Source: Ga0077527 sp049433545 (GTDB taxonomy: Bacteria > Pseudomonadota > Gammaproteobacteria > Burkholderiales > SG8-41). From it: a stretch of DNA of 34,654 nucleotides. Of the stretch, positions 26,273-33,847 are shown in pieces (the first letter of the stretch is position 1; the number at the start of each line of letters is the position of its first letter). Where the stretch lies: positions 1-34,654 of the forward strand of contig JBMTEY010000011.1 in assembly GCA_049433545.1 (NCBI GenBank), in the 5' to 3' direction. The position numbers and the translations under genes are program-made. The notes under the pieces are model-generated. The model saw nothing but the letters and a program-made list of their open reading frames with translations, did not search any database and was not told the origin of the DNA.

Positions 26273-28132
26273 TCAGGCGGCCTTGCGCTGCGGCTTGCGG
26301 CAACCGGGGCCGGCGTGGGTCATCTTGACCAGGTATTTCTGCATGTCCCAGGCGCCCGTCGGGCAGCGTTCGGCGCACAGCCCGCAGTGCAGGCAGACGT
26401 CTTCGTCCTTGGCCATGATGCGGCCGGTCATGCGCAGCGGTTCCGACACGTAGAGATCCTGGTCGGGATGCAGCGAAGGGGCCGTGAGCTGCGTGCGCAG
26501 TTCGGCTTCCTCGGCGTTGGGGGTGAAGGTGATGCAGTCCATCGGGCAGATGTCGACGCAGGCATCGCATTCGATGCACAGCCGCGGCGTGAACACCGTC
26601 TGCACGTCGCAGTTCAGGCAGCGCTGGGCCTCGGCGAAGCCGGTCTTGGCGTCAAAGCCGAGTTCGACCTCGACCTTGATGTTTTTCAGCGTCAGCTTCT
26701 GGTCCTGCCACGGCACCTTGTTGCGCAGCGCCGCCGAAATGTCGTTGTCGTAGCTCCACTCGTGGATGCCCATTTTCTGGGATATCACGGTGACCGCCGG
26801 CAGCGGGCGGTCCGTGAGTTCCTCGCCGCTGAACATTTTGTCGATGGACACCGCGGCTTCGTGCCCGTGGGCGACGGCCCAGATGATGTTTTTCGGGCCG
26901 AAGGCCGAATCGCCGCCGAAGAACACCTTGGGGTTGGTCGACTGGAAGGTCACCTTGTCCACCACCGGCATGTTCCACTTGTCGAACTCGATGCCGGCGT
27001 CGCGCTCGATCCAGGGAAAAGCGTTTTCCTGGCCGATCGCCACCAGCACGTCGTCGCATTCGAAGAACTGGTCAGGTTCGCCGGTGGGCACCAGCTTGCG
27101 CCGGCCCTTGGCGTCGTATTCGGCTTTGACCTTCTCGAAACTCATGCCGACCAGTTTTCCGCCTTCGACCTTGACCGATTTCGGCACCAGGAAATTGAGG
27201 ATGGGAATGCCTTCTTCGATGGCGTCTTCCTTCTCCCAGGGGCTGGCCTTCATTTCCTCGTAACCCGAACGCACGATGACCTTGACGTCTTCGCCGCCGA
27301 GGCGCTTCGCCGAGCGGCAACAGTCCATCGCGGTGTTGCCGCCGCCGAGCACGATGACCTTTTTGCCGACTTTCTCGATGTGGCCGAAGGACACGCTGGC
27401 CAGCCAGTCGATGCCGACGTGGATGTTCTTCGCGCCTTCGGTGCGGCCGGGCACGTCGAGGTCGCGGCCGCGCGGCGCGCCGGTGCCGACGAACACCGCG
27501 TCGTAGCCTTCGGCCAGCACCTTTTTCAGGCTGTCGACGCGCGTGCCGGTTTTGACCGTGATGTTGCCGATGCCGGTGATGTAGCCGACTTCCTCGTCGA
27601 TCACCGATTCGGGCAGGCGGAAGCGCGGAACCTGCGAGCGCATGAAACCGCCGGCCTTGGGGTCGGCTTCGTAAATGGTGATGTCGTAACCCAGCGGTGC
27701 GAGGTCGCGCGCCACGGTAAGCGAGGCGGGGCCGCCGCCGATGCAGGCGATGCGTTTGCCGTTTTTCTGCTTCGGCGCTTTCGGCAGCCGCGCGCTGATG
27801 TCGTCCTTGTTGTCGGCGGCGACGCGCTTCAGGCGGCAGATTGCGACGGGTTCCGGTTGCGGGCCATGTTCGTGCGCAACCGGTTTGCGTATCTCGACGT
27901 TGCCTTCCTCGACGCGGCCGCGGCGGCAGGCCGGTTCGCAGGGGCGGTCGCAGGTGCGGCCGAGAATGCCGGGGAAGACATTCGAATTCCAGTTGACCAT
28001 GTAGGCATCGTCGTAGCGGCCTGCGGTGATCAAGCGGATGTATTCGGGGACAGGGGTGTGGGCCGGGCAGGCCCACTGACAATCGACAACTTTATGGAAG
28101 TAATCGGGGTGCGCAATATCGGTGGGCTTCAA
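26273..28132 (-). CDS. korC: GltD-like FAD/NAD(P)H oxidoreductase with Fe-S clusters (KorC-like)
   Basis: This 619-residue flavoprotein resembles the small subunit of glutamate synthase with an added ferredoxin tail. N-terminal cysteines C18, C22, C61, C65 and C69 are a GltD-type Fe-S region. The FAD loop is IACIGGGPASLTVA (third Gly of GxGxxG replaced by Ser), and VIVLGGGNTAMDCCRSAKRLG is the NAD(P)H loop. C505/C508, then C519-x2-C522-x2-C525-x3-C529 and C580-x2-C583-x2-C586-x3-C590 form two [4Fe-4S] ferredoxin sites. It is thus suited to carry electrons between KorAB and NAD(P). The start is TTG at 28132 with GGAG upstream. A comparable 2-oxoglutarate:NADP+ enzyme was reported from Azoarcus (from memory). 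No gltB-like gene is present. Confidence 0.86.
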   Translation of the reverse strand: MKPTDIAHPDYFHKVVDCQWACPAHTPVPEYIRLITAGRYDDAYMVNWNSNVFPGILGRTCDRPCEPACRRGRVEEGNVEIRKPVAHEHGPQPEPVAICRLKRVAADNKDDISARLPKAPKQKNGKRIACIGGGPASLTVARDLAPLGYDITIYEADPKAGGFMRSQVPRFRLPESVIDEEVGYITGIGNITVKTGTRVDSLKKVLAEGYDAVFVGTGAPRGRDLDVPGRTEGAKNIHVGIDWLASVSFGHIEKVGKKVIVLGGGNTAMDCCRSAKRLGGEDVKVIVRSGYEEMKASPWEKEDAIEEGIPILNFLVPKSVKVEGGKLVGMSFEKVKAEYDAKGRRKLVPTGEPDQFFECDDVLVAIGQENAFPWIERDAGIEFDKWNMPVVDKVTFQSTNPKVFFGGDSAFGPKNIIWAVAHGHEAAVSIDKMFSGEELTDRPLPAVTVISQKMGIHEWSYDNDISAALRNKVPWQDQKLTLKNIKVEVELGFDAKTGFAEAQRCLNCDVQTVFTPRLCIECDACVDICPMDCITFTPNAEEAELRTQLTAPSLHPDQDLYVSEPLRMTGRIMAKDEDVCLHCGLCAERCPTGAWDMQKYLVKMTHAGPGCRKPQRKAA

Positions 28133-28438
28133 AATGGCTCCGTACTGGTGTCACCAAATCTTGTTGTTTTTATTTGTGTAATCAGTCTCTTGGCGGGTGT
28201 GTACCAAAAGTGTCGCAAATACTACGCCTTTGAGACAGGGAAAAAAAGGGCAATTTACGGCGCTGGCAGAGGAGAAACCGCGAAACCGGATGTTGAAACC
28301 CGTCGCGGAAGAAGTGGCTGTCTGCGCTGTGCGTTAACCCTGATGCGGGGACGGTTTTGCATCCGGGTTGTCCGGCGCATCTGGCAAAACCATTCGGGAC
28401 GTATCGCCGTCAATATGCAAATATCTGATTTTATTAAT
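28133..28438 (-). promoter_or_regulatory. 306-bp region upstream of the korCAB operon
   Basis: No credible gene is seen; a 35-residue minus-strand frame is rejected. The part nearest korC (28133-28250) is AT-rich and should contain the operon promoter, but no clean -35/-10 or sigma-54 pair was found. GGAG 6 nt before the TTG start supports the korC start. A 39-nt inverted repeat lies at 28353-28391, downstream of the serine hydrolase gene. Confidence 0.5.
28353..28391. repeat. Inverted repeat GGTTTTGC...GCAAAACC
   Basis: Perfect 8-bp arms (28353-28360 and 28384-28391) enclose 23 nt that include the smaller repeat CCGG-...-CCGG. It lies between the serine hydrolase stop and korC and could be a terminator-like hairpin for the former or an operator for the latter. 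No following T-run is present. Confidence 0.5.
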
Positions 28439-29563
28439 TTATTTGCAGCTGGCGCTGGGGCAGCGCGCACCGGTGATCATGCGGATGATCACGCCGTACT
28501 GTGTGGCGGTAATGCGCCGGCGCGGTTGCGTCCGGTCGCCATCGGGTCGCGGGTCGACCTTGTGTGCGATCACCATGTCGAGTCGCGGAATCACCGTGAT
28601 GTACTGGCCGCCCAGTCCGCGCGCGGTGTATGCGCCGGCCATGACATCGGATGGATCCGCGGCCGGCGTGTCCCATGTCCACCACATGTGGCCATAGCCC
28701 CAGCGTTCACCGGCGCCGAGACGGCGGCGGCGCTCGGGAATCAATTCGTCGTAGGGTGTGATCACCCGCGTAATCCTGGCGCTCCATCCCGCTGGCATGA
28801 CCTGCGTGTCCTGCCAGCGTCCCTCGCGCAGCATCAGCAGGCCGAGGCGCGCCATGTCGCGGGTCGACAGATGCAGGTGATAGGCGAGGTGTTGCGAGCG
28901 CGCGCGATTGCCGGTCTTGCGCTGCCGCGCGCGGTCGAAATCCTGCATGCCCAGGGGTTGTGCGAGATCGGTTCCGAAAGCGTCGTAGATGTCGCGTTTG
29001 GCCAGTTGTTCAAACACCGCGCCGGCGGCGTTGAAATCCCAGTTGTTGTAGAGGTGTTTCGTGCCCGGCGCCACGCTGCCGCGCTCCGGTGCATGCGCGG
29101 TGTCGTCACCGGAATTCGCGGCCGGGTGATAGATGCCGGAGCGCGCGGTCAGCAGGTGTTCGACGGTTGCCTGTTTCTCGGTTGCAGATAGTCCTTTGAT
29201 GTCATCGAAGCCGATGTCCGCCAGTGTGCGGTCGAGTTTGATCGTGCCATCGTGTACATATTTGCCGTAAAGCATCGCAAGCACGCTTTTGCGCGCAGAG
29301 GCGAGCACGCTGACATGCGCCGGATCGCCGTATTCGAACAACACGTGGCCGCCGGTGACCACCATCAGCGCGGTGGTGTCGAGCGATGACAGGTAATTGC
29401 GCAGCATCGCCAGCTTTTGCGGGGAATACCCCGCCGTTTCGGGTTGTGCTATGTGCCGCCAGTCGGTGCCGGGAAATACCGGCGCGGCCGCTTGTGCTCC
29501 GCATGGGGTGCTGAAGGCGAGGCTGCAGGCCAGCAGGCAAACGATCCGTCGCAGCCCGTTCAT
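28439..29563 (-). CDS. Exported serine hydrolase, beta-lactamase/class C-like
   Basis: This 374-residue protein has a signal peptide (about 1-25, RRIVCLLACSLAF...AQA). The penicillin-recognition fold motifs are S89-A-R-K92 (SxxK nucleophile) and Y172-N-N174 (YxN); a KTG-equivalent is not clear, though HKVDPR near the end may stand there. Family knowledge: such enzymes include esterases, D-aminopeptidases and AmpC-like beta-lactamases. Only a general periplasmic hydrolase call is justified. Its ATG is 9 nt after the stop of the Bug-type binding-protein gene, so both are probably one transcript. C-terminal residues end in a short Cys/Lys tail. Confidence 0.85.
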   Translation of the reverse strand: MNGLRRIVCLLACSLAFSTPCGAQAAAPVFPGTDWRHIAQPETAGYSPQKLAMLRNYLSSLDTTALMVVTGGHVLFEYGDPAHVSVLASARKSVLAMLYGKYVHDGTIKLDRTLADIGFDDIKGLSATEKQATVEHLLTARSGIYHPAANSGDDTAHAPERGSVAPGTKHLYNNWDFNAAGAVFEQLAKRDIYDAFGTDLAQPLGMQDFDRARQRKTGNRARSQHLAYHLHLSTRDMARLGLLMLREGRWQDTQVMPAGWSARITRVITPYDELIPERRRRLGAGERWGYGHMWWTWDTPAADPSDVMAGAYTARGLGGQYITVIPRLDMVIAHKVDPRPDGDRTQPRRRITATQYGVIIRMITGARCPSASCK

Positions 29564-29572
29564 GCCGGGTTC

Positions 29573-30562
29573 CTATTCCAGCTTGACGCCCGCACTCTTG
29601 ATGACCTTTGCCCAGCGCGCCGACTCCTCGCGGATCTGCGCCGCGAATTTCTTCGGTCCGAGCAGCACCGGATCCATGCCCTGCTTGACCAGGGTGTTGC
29701 GCATCTCGTCGGTATTCATCACCGCTGCCAGCGCCTGATGCAGGGTGTCAACCACGGTCTTCGGGGTTTTCGCGGGCACGAAGATCGCACCCCAGGAATT
29801 GACGTCGAAACCCTTGAGGCCCTGCTCGTCCAGCGTCGGCATGTCGGCGGCGCCCGGTGAGCGTTTCAGCGTTGTCACGCCCAGTGCCTTCAGTCGTCCG
29901 GCCCTGACGTGGGGCATGGTCGCCGCGAGCCCGGCGCAGTAGGACTGGGTCTGTCCGGCGATGGTGTCGATCACGGCCGGCGCGCCACCCTTGTACGGCA
30001 CGTGCAGCATGTCGAGTCCGGCAACCATCTTGAGCATTTCGAGGCACAGGTGCGGCGTGCCGCCGACACCCGATGAGGCGAAGGACAGCTTGCCCGGGCG
30101 TGCCTTGGCGTAGGTGATGAACTCCTGCACGTTTTTCACCGGCAGTGCTGCGTTGACCACCAGCATGTACGGCACCACGGCGATCAATGCGGCCGGCACG
30201 AGATCCTTTTCCGGGCTGTACGGCAGTTTCTTGTAGAGATGCGGTCCGATCGAGAACAGTCCGCCGGTACCGTAGAGCAGGGTGTGGCCGTCGGCTGGCG
30301 ACTTGGCGACGATGTCGGCGCCGATGTTGCCGCTGGCGCCGGAGCGGTTGTCGACGACGACGTTCTGGCCGAGCCGGTCAGCCAGTCTGGGCGCCACCTG
30401 CCGTGCGAGGATGTCGTTGGAGCTTGCGCCGGACGGGTAGGGCACCACCAGGCGTATCGGCCGGCTCGGATAGTTCTGGGCTTGTGCCGGCACAACGATG
30501 GTGAGCAGCACCGCCGCGCACCCGGCAAGCGCCAGCCAGTAATTACGGATGTTGCATCCCAT
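29573..30562 (-). CDS. Bug-type (TctC) tripartite tricarboxylate transporter binding protein
   Basis: This 329-residue periplasmic protein has a signal peptide (LALAGCAAVLLTIVVPAQAQ) followed by the Bug hallmark NYPSRPIRLVVPYPSGASSNDILARQVA, the VVDNRSGASGNIG block and YVPYKGG-like HVPYKGGAPAVIDTIAGQ. Bug proteins bind carboxylates, amino acids or aromatic acids; the ligand cannot be told. No TctA/TctB membrane subunits lie beside it, so it is an orphan, a frequent situation in betaproteobacteria. Start choice: ATG at 30562 with GGAGGTGGAAC before it. It precedes a serine hydrolase by 9 nt and follows lpdA by 61 nt. Confidence 0.92.
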   Translation of the reverse strand: MGCNIRNYWLALAGCAAVLLTIVVPAQAQNYPSRPIRLVVPYPSGASSNDILARQVAPRLADRLGQNVVVDNRSGASGNIGADIVAKSPADGHTLLYGTGGLFSIGPHLYKKLPYSPEKDLVPAALIAVVPYMLVVNAALPVKNVQEFITYAKARPGKLSFASSGVGGTPHLCLEMLKMVAGLDMLHVPYKGGAPAVIDTIAGQTQSYCAGLAATMPHVRAGRLKALGVTTLKRSPGAADMPTLDEQGLKGFDVNSWGAIFVPAKTPKTVVDTLHQALAAVMNTDEMRNTLVKQGMDPVLLGPKKFAAQIREESARWAKVIKSAGVKLE

Positions 30563-30623
30563 GTTCCACCTCCCCGCAGAAAAGGACGCTGTTGCCGCGT
30601 TTCGGAGCGGCGGCCGTTTCAGT

Positions 30624-32426
30624 TCATTTCTTCGGCACGTAGAGATCGGTAATCGAGCCCTCGGCCATCTCCGCGGCGAAGAACAGCGTTTCCGACAGCG
30701 TCGGATGCGGATGGATGGTCAGGCTGAGATCGGTGGCGTCGGCGCCCATTTCCAGCGCGAGCACGGCTTCGGCGATGAGTTCGCCGGCGTTGACGCCGGT
30801 CATTGCTGCGCCGAGCACGCGCCGGGTGTTCTTGTCGAGCAGCAACTTGGTCATGCCCTCGTCGCGGCCGATGGCCAGCGCGCGGCCGCTGGCGGCCCAG
30901 GGGAACACCGCTTTCTCGTAATCGATGCCCTGCTCCTTGGCCTGGGTTTCGGTGAGGCCCATCCAGGCGATTTCCGGATCGGTGTAGGCGACCGACGGTA
31001 TCGTGCGCGCGTCGAAGAAGGCCTTGTGGCCGGCGATCACCTCGGCGGCGATCTTGGCTTCGTGGGTGGCCTTGTGCGCGAGCATCGGTTCGCCGCAGAT
31101 GTCCCCGATGGCGTAGATGTGCGGCACGTTGGTGCGCTGCTGCCTGTCGGCAGGGATGTAGCCGCGCTCATTCACCGTGATGCCTGCGGCTTCGGCCTTG
31201 ATCTCGCGGCCGTTGGGGCGGCGGCCCACCGCCATCAGCGCGGCGTCGAAGGTGTCGGTTGTGGTCGTGCCGTCCGCGCCTTCGAAAGTAACCTTGAGCC
31301 CGGCTTTCTGCGCCTCGATCTTTGCGACCTTGGTCTTGAGCAGGATTTTTTCGTAGCGTTTCTCGATGCGCTTGGCGAGCGGCCGCACCACGTCCCTGTC
31401 GGCGCCGGGGATCAGGCCGTCCATCAGTTCGACGACAGTGATCTTGCTGCCGAGCGCATCGTAGACCGTGGCCATCTCGAGGCCGATGATGCCGCCGCCG
31501 ATCACCAGCAGCCGTTTCGGCACCTCGGCCAGTTTCAGCGCGCCAGTGGAATCGATGATGCGCGGATCGTCGTACGGAAACCCCGGGATTTTTGCGACCG
31601 AAGAACCGGCGGCGATGATGCAGTTTTCAAAGGCGACGGTTTTTACGCCCTCGGCAGTTTCGACCTTGATGGTGTTGGTCGATGCAAATTCGCCGCGCCC
31701 GGTGATGACCTGTACTTTGCGTTGCTTGGCAAGGCCGCTGAGTCCCTTGGTCAGTTTGCCCAGCACGCCGTCTTTCCAGGTGCGCAGCTTGTCGATGTCG
31801 ATCTTCGGCTTGCCGAAGGTGATGCCGGCGTGGCTGGCTTCGTCGGCCTCGGTGATGACCTTGGCCATGTGCAGCAGCGCCTTCGACGGAATGCAGCCGA
31901 CGTTCAGACACACGCCGCCCAGCGTCGGATACCGTTCGATCAGCACGACTTTCTTGCCAAGGTCGGCGGCGCGGAAGGCCGCGGTGTAGCCGCCGGGACC
32001 GGCGCCGAGCACCACCACTTCGGCATGGAAGTCGGCCTTGATGCCGGAGATGTCCGTTTTTGTTGACGCGGCGGCTGCAGATGCAGCGGCCGGCGCCGAT
32101 GCTGCGGGGGCGGGCGACGGTTTCTGTGCGGCTGCTACCGGTGCAGGAGTTGGTTTGGCCGCCGGTGCTGCTGCGGCATCACCCGAGGATTCTTCCAGCG
32201 TCAGGATCAGCGTCCCCTTGGACACCTTGTCGCCGGGTTTCAGGCTCAGCGATTTCACTACGCCGGCGGACGGCGCGGGGATGTCCATCGTCGCCTTGTC
32301 GGATTCCAGCGTGACCAGCGAATCTTCCTTGTTCACGGTGTCGCCGGGTTTCACCAGCACCTCGATCACCGGAATGTTCTTGAAGTCCCCGATATCCGGA
32401 ACCTTGACCTCGACGAGTTTGCTCAT
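30624..32426 (-). CDS. lpdA: Dihydrolipoyl dehydrogenase with N-terminal lipoyl domain
   Basis: This 600-residue protein carries a lipoyl domain (about 1-80) with the lipoylation motif ESDK44ATMDI, then an Ala/Pro-rich flexible linker (about 84-122), then E3. FAD binds at VVLGAGPGGYTA (138-149), the redox disulfide is C173-L-N-V-G-C178, NAD binds at LLVIGGGIIGLEMA, and HPHPTLSE near the C terminus supplies the catalytic His-Glu pair. It reoxidises dihydrolipoamide of 2-oxoacid dehydrogenase complexes. Lipoyl-fused E3 is common in betaproteobacterial pyruvate dehydrogenase operons (aceE-aceF-lpdA), but aceEF are not the upstream genes here, so assignment to that complex is inferred. A 26-bp AT-rich palindrome lies 10-35 nt before the start. 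Confidence 0.95.
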   Translation of the reverse strand: MSKLVEVKVPDIGDFKNIPVIEVLVKPGDTVNKEDSLVTLESDKATMDIPAPSAGVVKSLSLKPGDKVSKGTLILTLEESSGDAAAAPAAKPTPAPVAAAQKPSPAPAASAPAAASAAAASTKTDISGIKADFHAEVVVLGAGPGGYTAAFRAADLGKKVVLIERYPTLGGVCLNVGCIPSKALLHMAKVITEADEASHAGITFGKPKIDIDKLRTWKDGVLGKLTKGLSGLAKQRKVQVITGRGEFASTNTIKVETAEGVKTVAFENCIIAAGSSVAKIPGFPYDDPRIIDSTGALKLAEVPKRLLVIGGGIIGLEMATVYDALGSKITVVELMDGLIPGADRDVVRPLAKRIEKRYEKILLKTKVAKIEAQKAGLKVTFEGADGTTTTDTFDAALMAVGRRPNGREIKAEAAGITVNERGYIPADRQQRTNVPHIYAIGDICGEPMLAHKATHEAKIAAEVIAGHKAFFDARTIPSVAYTDPEIAWMGLTETQAKEQGIDYEKAVFPWAASGRALAIGRDEGMTKLLLDKNTRRVLGAAMTGVNAGELIAEAVLALEMGADATDLSLTIHPHPTLSETLFFAAEMAEGSITDLYVPKK

Positions 32427-32435
32427 GGGATTCTT

Positions 32436-32461
32436 AAATTGTTGTTTTAAAACAATAATTT
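32436..32461. promoter_or_regulatory. 26-bp AT-rich near-palindrome upstream of lpdA
   Basis: AAATTGTTGTTTT (32436-32448) and AAAACAATAATTT (32449-32461) are inverse complements except for one G/A position, so 12 of 13 pairs match. It is centred about 22 nt before the lpdA ATG, where a repressor or activator dimer could bind over a promoter. No T-tract or loop spacing supports a terminator on either strand. Confidence 0.5.
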
Positions 32462-32503
32462 ACAATAATGCACTGCAAAGCCGGAATCTGCGGCGGCGTT
32501 CAG

Positions 32504-33760
32504 TCAGCTGCGTACCTGGCCGTCGCCAAGCACCACGAACTTCAGTGACGTCAAACCTTCCAGTCCCACCGGTCCGCGCGCGTGCAGCTTGTCGGTGGAA
32601 ATGCCGATCTCGGCGCCGAGGCCGTATTCATAACCGTCGGCGAAACGCGTCGAGGCATTGACCATCACTGAACTGGAATCGACTTCGCGCAGGAAGCGCC
32701 GTGCGCGGCTGATGTCCTCGGTGACGATGGCGTCGGTGTGCTGCGAGCCGTAACGCGTGATGTGTTCGATCGCGGCGTCGAGGCCGTCGACGATGCGTAT
32801 GGACAATATCGCGTCCAGGTATTCGGTGTACCAGTCGTCCTCGGTCGCGGCCTTCATGCCGGAGACGATTTTCCGCGCTTCGTCGTCGCCGCGCAGTTCG
32901 ATTTTCTTGTCGGTGTAGATTTTGCACAGCGGCGGCAGGATTTTTTCCGCGATGCCGCGCGCCACCAGCAGCGTTTCCATGGTGTTGCAGGTGCCGAGGC
33001 GCTGGGTCTTGGCGTTGTCGGCGATGCACAGTGCCTTGTCGAAATCCGCCTTGTCGTCGATGTAGACATGGCACACGCCGTGCAGGTGCTTGATCATCGG
33101 GATCCGCGATTCCTGCATCAGCCGCTCGATCAGGCCCTTGCCGCCGCGCGGCACGATGATGTCGACGTACTCGTGCATGGTGATCAGTTCGCCGACCGCG
33201 ACGCGGTCGGTGGTCTCTATCACCTGCACCGCGGCTTCCGGCAGGCCGGCGGCCTTCAGGCCTTCGTGCACGCAGGCGGCGATCGCCTGGTTGGAATGCA
33301 GCGCTTCCGAACCGCCGCGCAGGATCGCCGCATTGCCGGACTTCAGGCACAGCCCGGCGGCGTCGGCGGTGACGTTGGGCCGCGATTCGTAAATGATGCC
33401 GACCACGCCCAGCGGCACGCGCATCTGCCCGACCTGGATGCCGGTGGGACGGTACTTGAGATTGGTGATCTCGCCGACCGGATCCGGCAATGCCGCGATC
33501 TGGCGCAGGCCGTCGGCCATGGCTGCGATGCGCTCGGTGGTCAGCGTCAGCCGGTCGATCGCGGCGCTGTCGAGTTTTTTTGCTTTTGCCGCCTCGACGT
33601 CTTTCGCGTTTTCGCGCAGCAGCACCTTCGCCGCGCGCTCGATGGCCAGCGCCATCGCGGTCAGCGCGGCGTTCTTGGCATGGGTGTCGGCGACCGCCAT
33701 CACGCGCGATGCGGCGCGGGCGGCCTTGCCAATGCCGAGCATGTAAGTCTGGACGTCCAT
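32504..33760 (-). CDS. proA: ProA, gamma-glutamyl phosphate reductase
   Basis: This 418-residue enzyme converts gamma-glutamyl phosphate to glutamate-5-semialdehyde in proline synthesis. ALDH-like blocks are RVPLGVVGIIYESRPNVTADAAGLCLKSGNAAILRGG, VPRGGKGLIERLMQE and the catalytic C258 in LGTCNTMETLL, with the C-terminal GLGAEIGISTDKLHARGPVGLEGLT. The ATG at 33760 gives the usual MDVQTYMLGIGKAARAAS; the longer in-frame reading from 33829 adds residues in the intergenic gap. TAGAAT (minus strand, 33773-33768) is a -10-like string very near the ATG. It follows holA by 87 bp in the conserved lptE-holA-proA type order of betaproteobacteria. Confidence 0.96.
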   Translation of the reverse strand: MDVQTYMLGIGKAARAASRVMAVADTHAKNAALTAMALAIERAAKVLLRENAKDVEAAKAKKLDSAAIDRLTLTTERIAAMADGLRQIAALPDPVGEITNLKYRPTGIQVGQMRVPLGVVGIIYESRPNVTADAAGLCLKSGNAAILRGGSEALHSNQAIAACVHEGLKAAGLPEAAVQVIETTDRVAVGELITMHEYVDIIVPRGGKGLIERLMQESRIPMIKHLHGVCHVYIDDKADFDKALCIADNAKTQRLGTCNTMETLLVARGIAEKILPPLCKIYTDKKIELRGDDEARKIVSGMKAATEDDWYTEYLDAILSIRIVDGLDAAIEHITRYGSQHTDAIVTEDISRARRFLREVDSSSVMVNASTRFADGYEYGLGAEIGISTDKLHARGPVGLEGLTSLKFVVLGDGQVRS

Positions 33761-33847
33761 GATGGGGATTCTAGCAGGGGAACGCCTGCCGGTTATGAGC
33801 CGGGAACCCTGGCAGTGCGCGGTTCGCACCTGGCTGTGCGAATAGGC

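Noticed and set aside
28255..28470. A small minus-strand frame within the korC upstream region
   Set aside because: It has no ribosome site, no conserved features and overlaps the end of the serine hydrolase gene in another frame.
26072..29191. A 1039-codon plus-strand open frame opposite korC and the serine hydrolase
   Set aside because: It is antisense to genes with clear domains. Its sequence is compositionally biased (His/Ala/Gly/Val-rich) with no family motifs, as expected of the reverse-complement frame of GC-rich genes.
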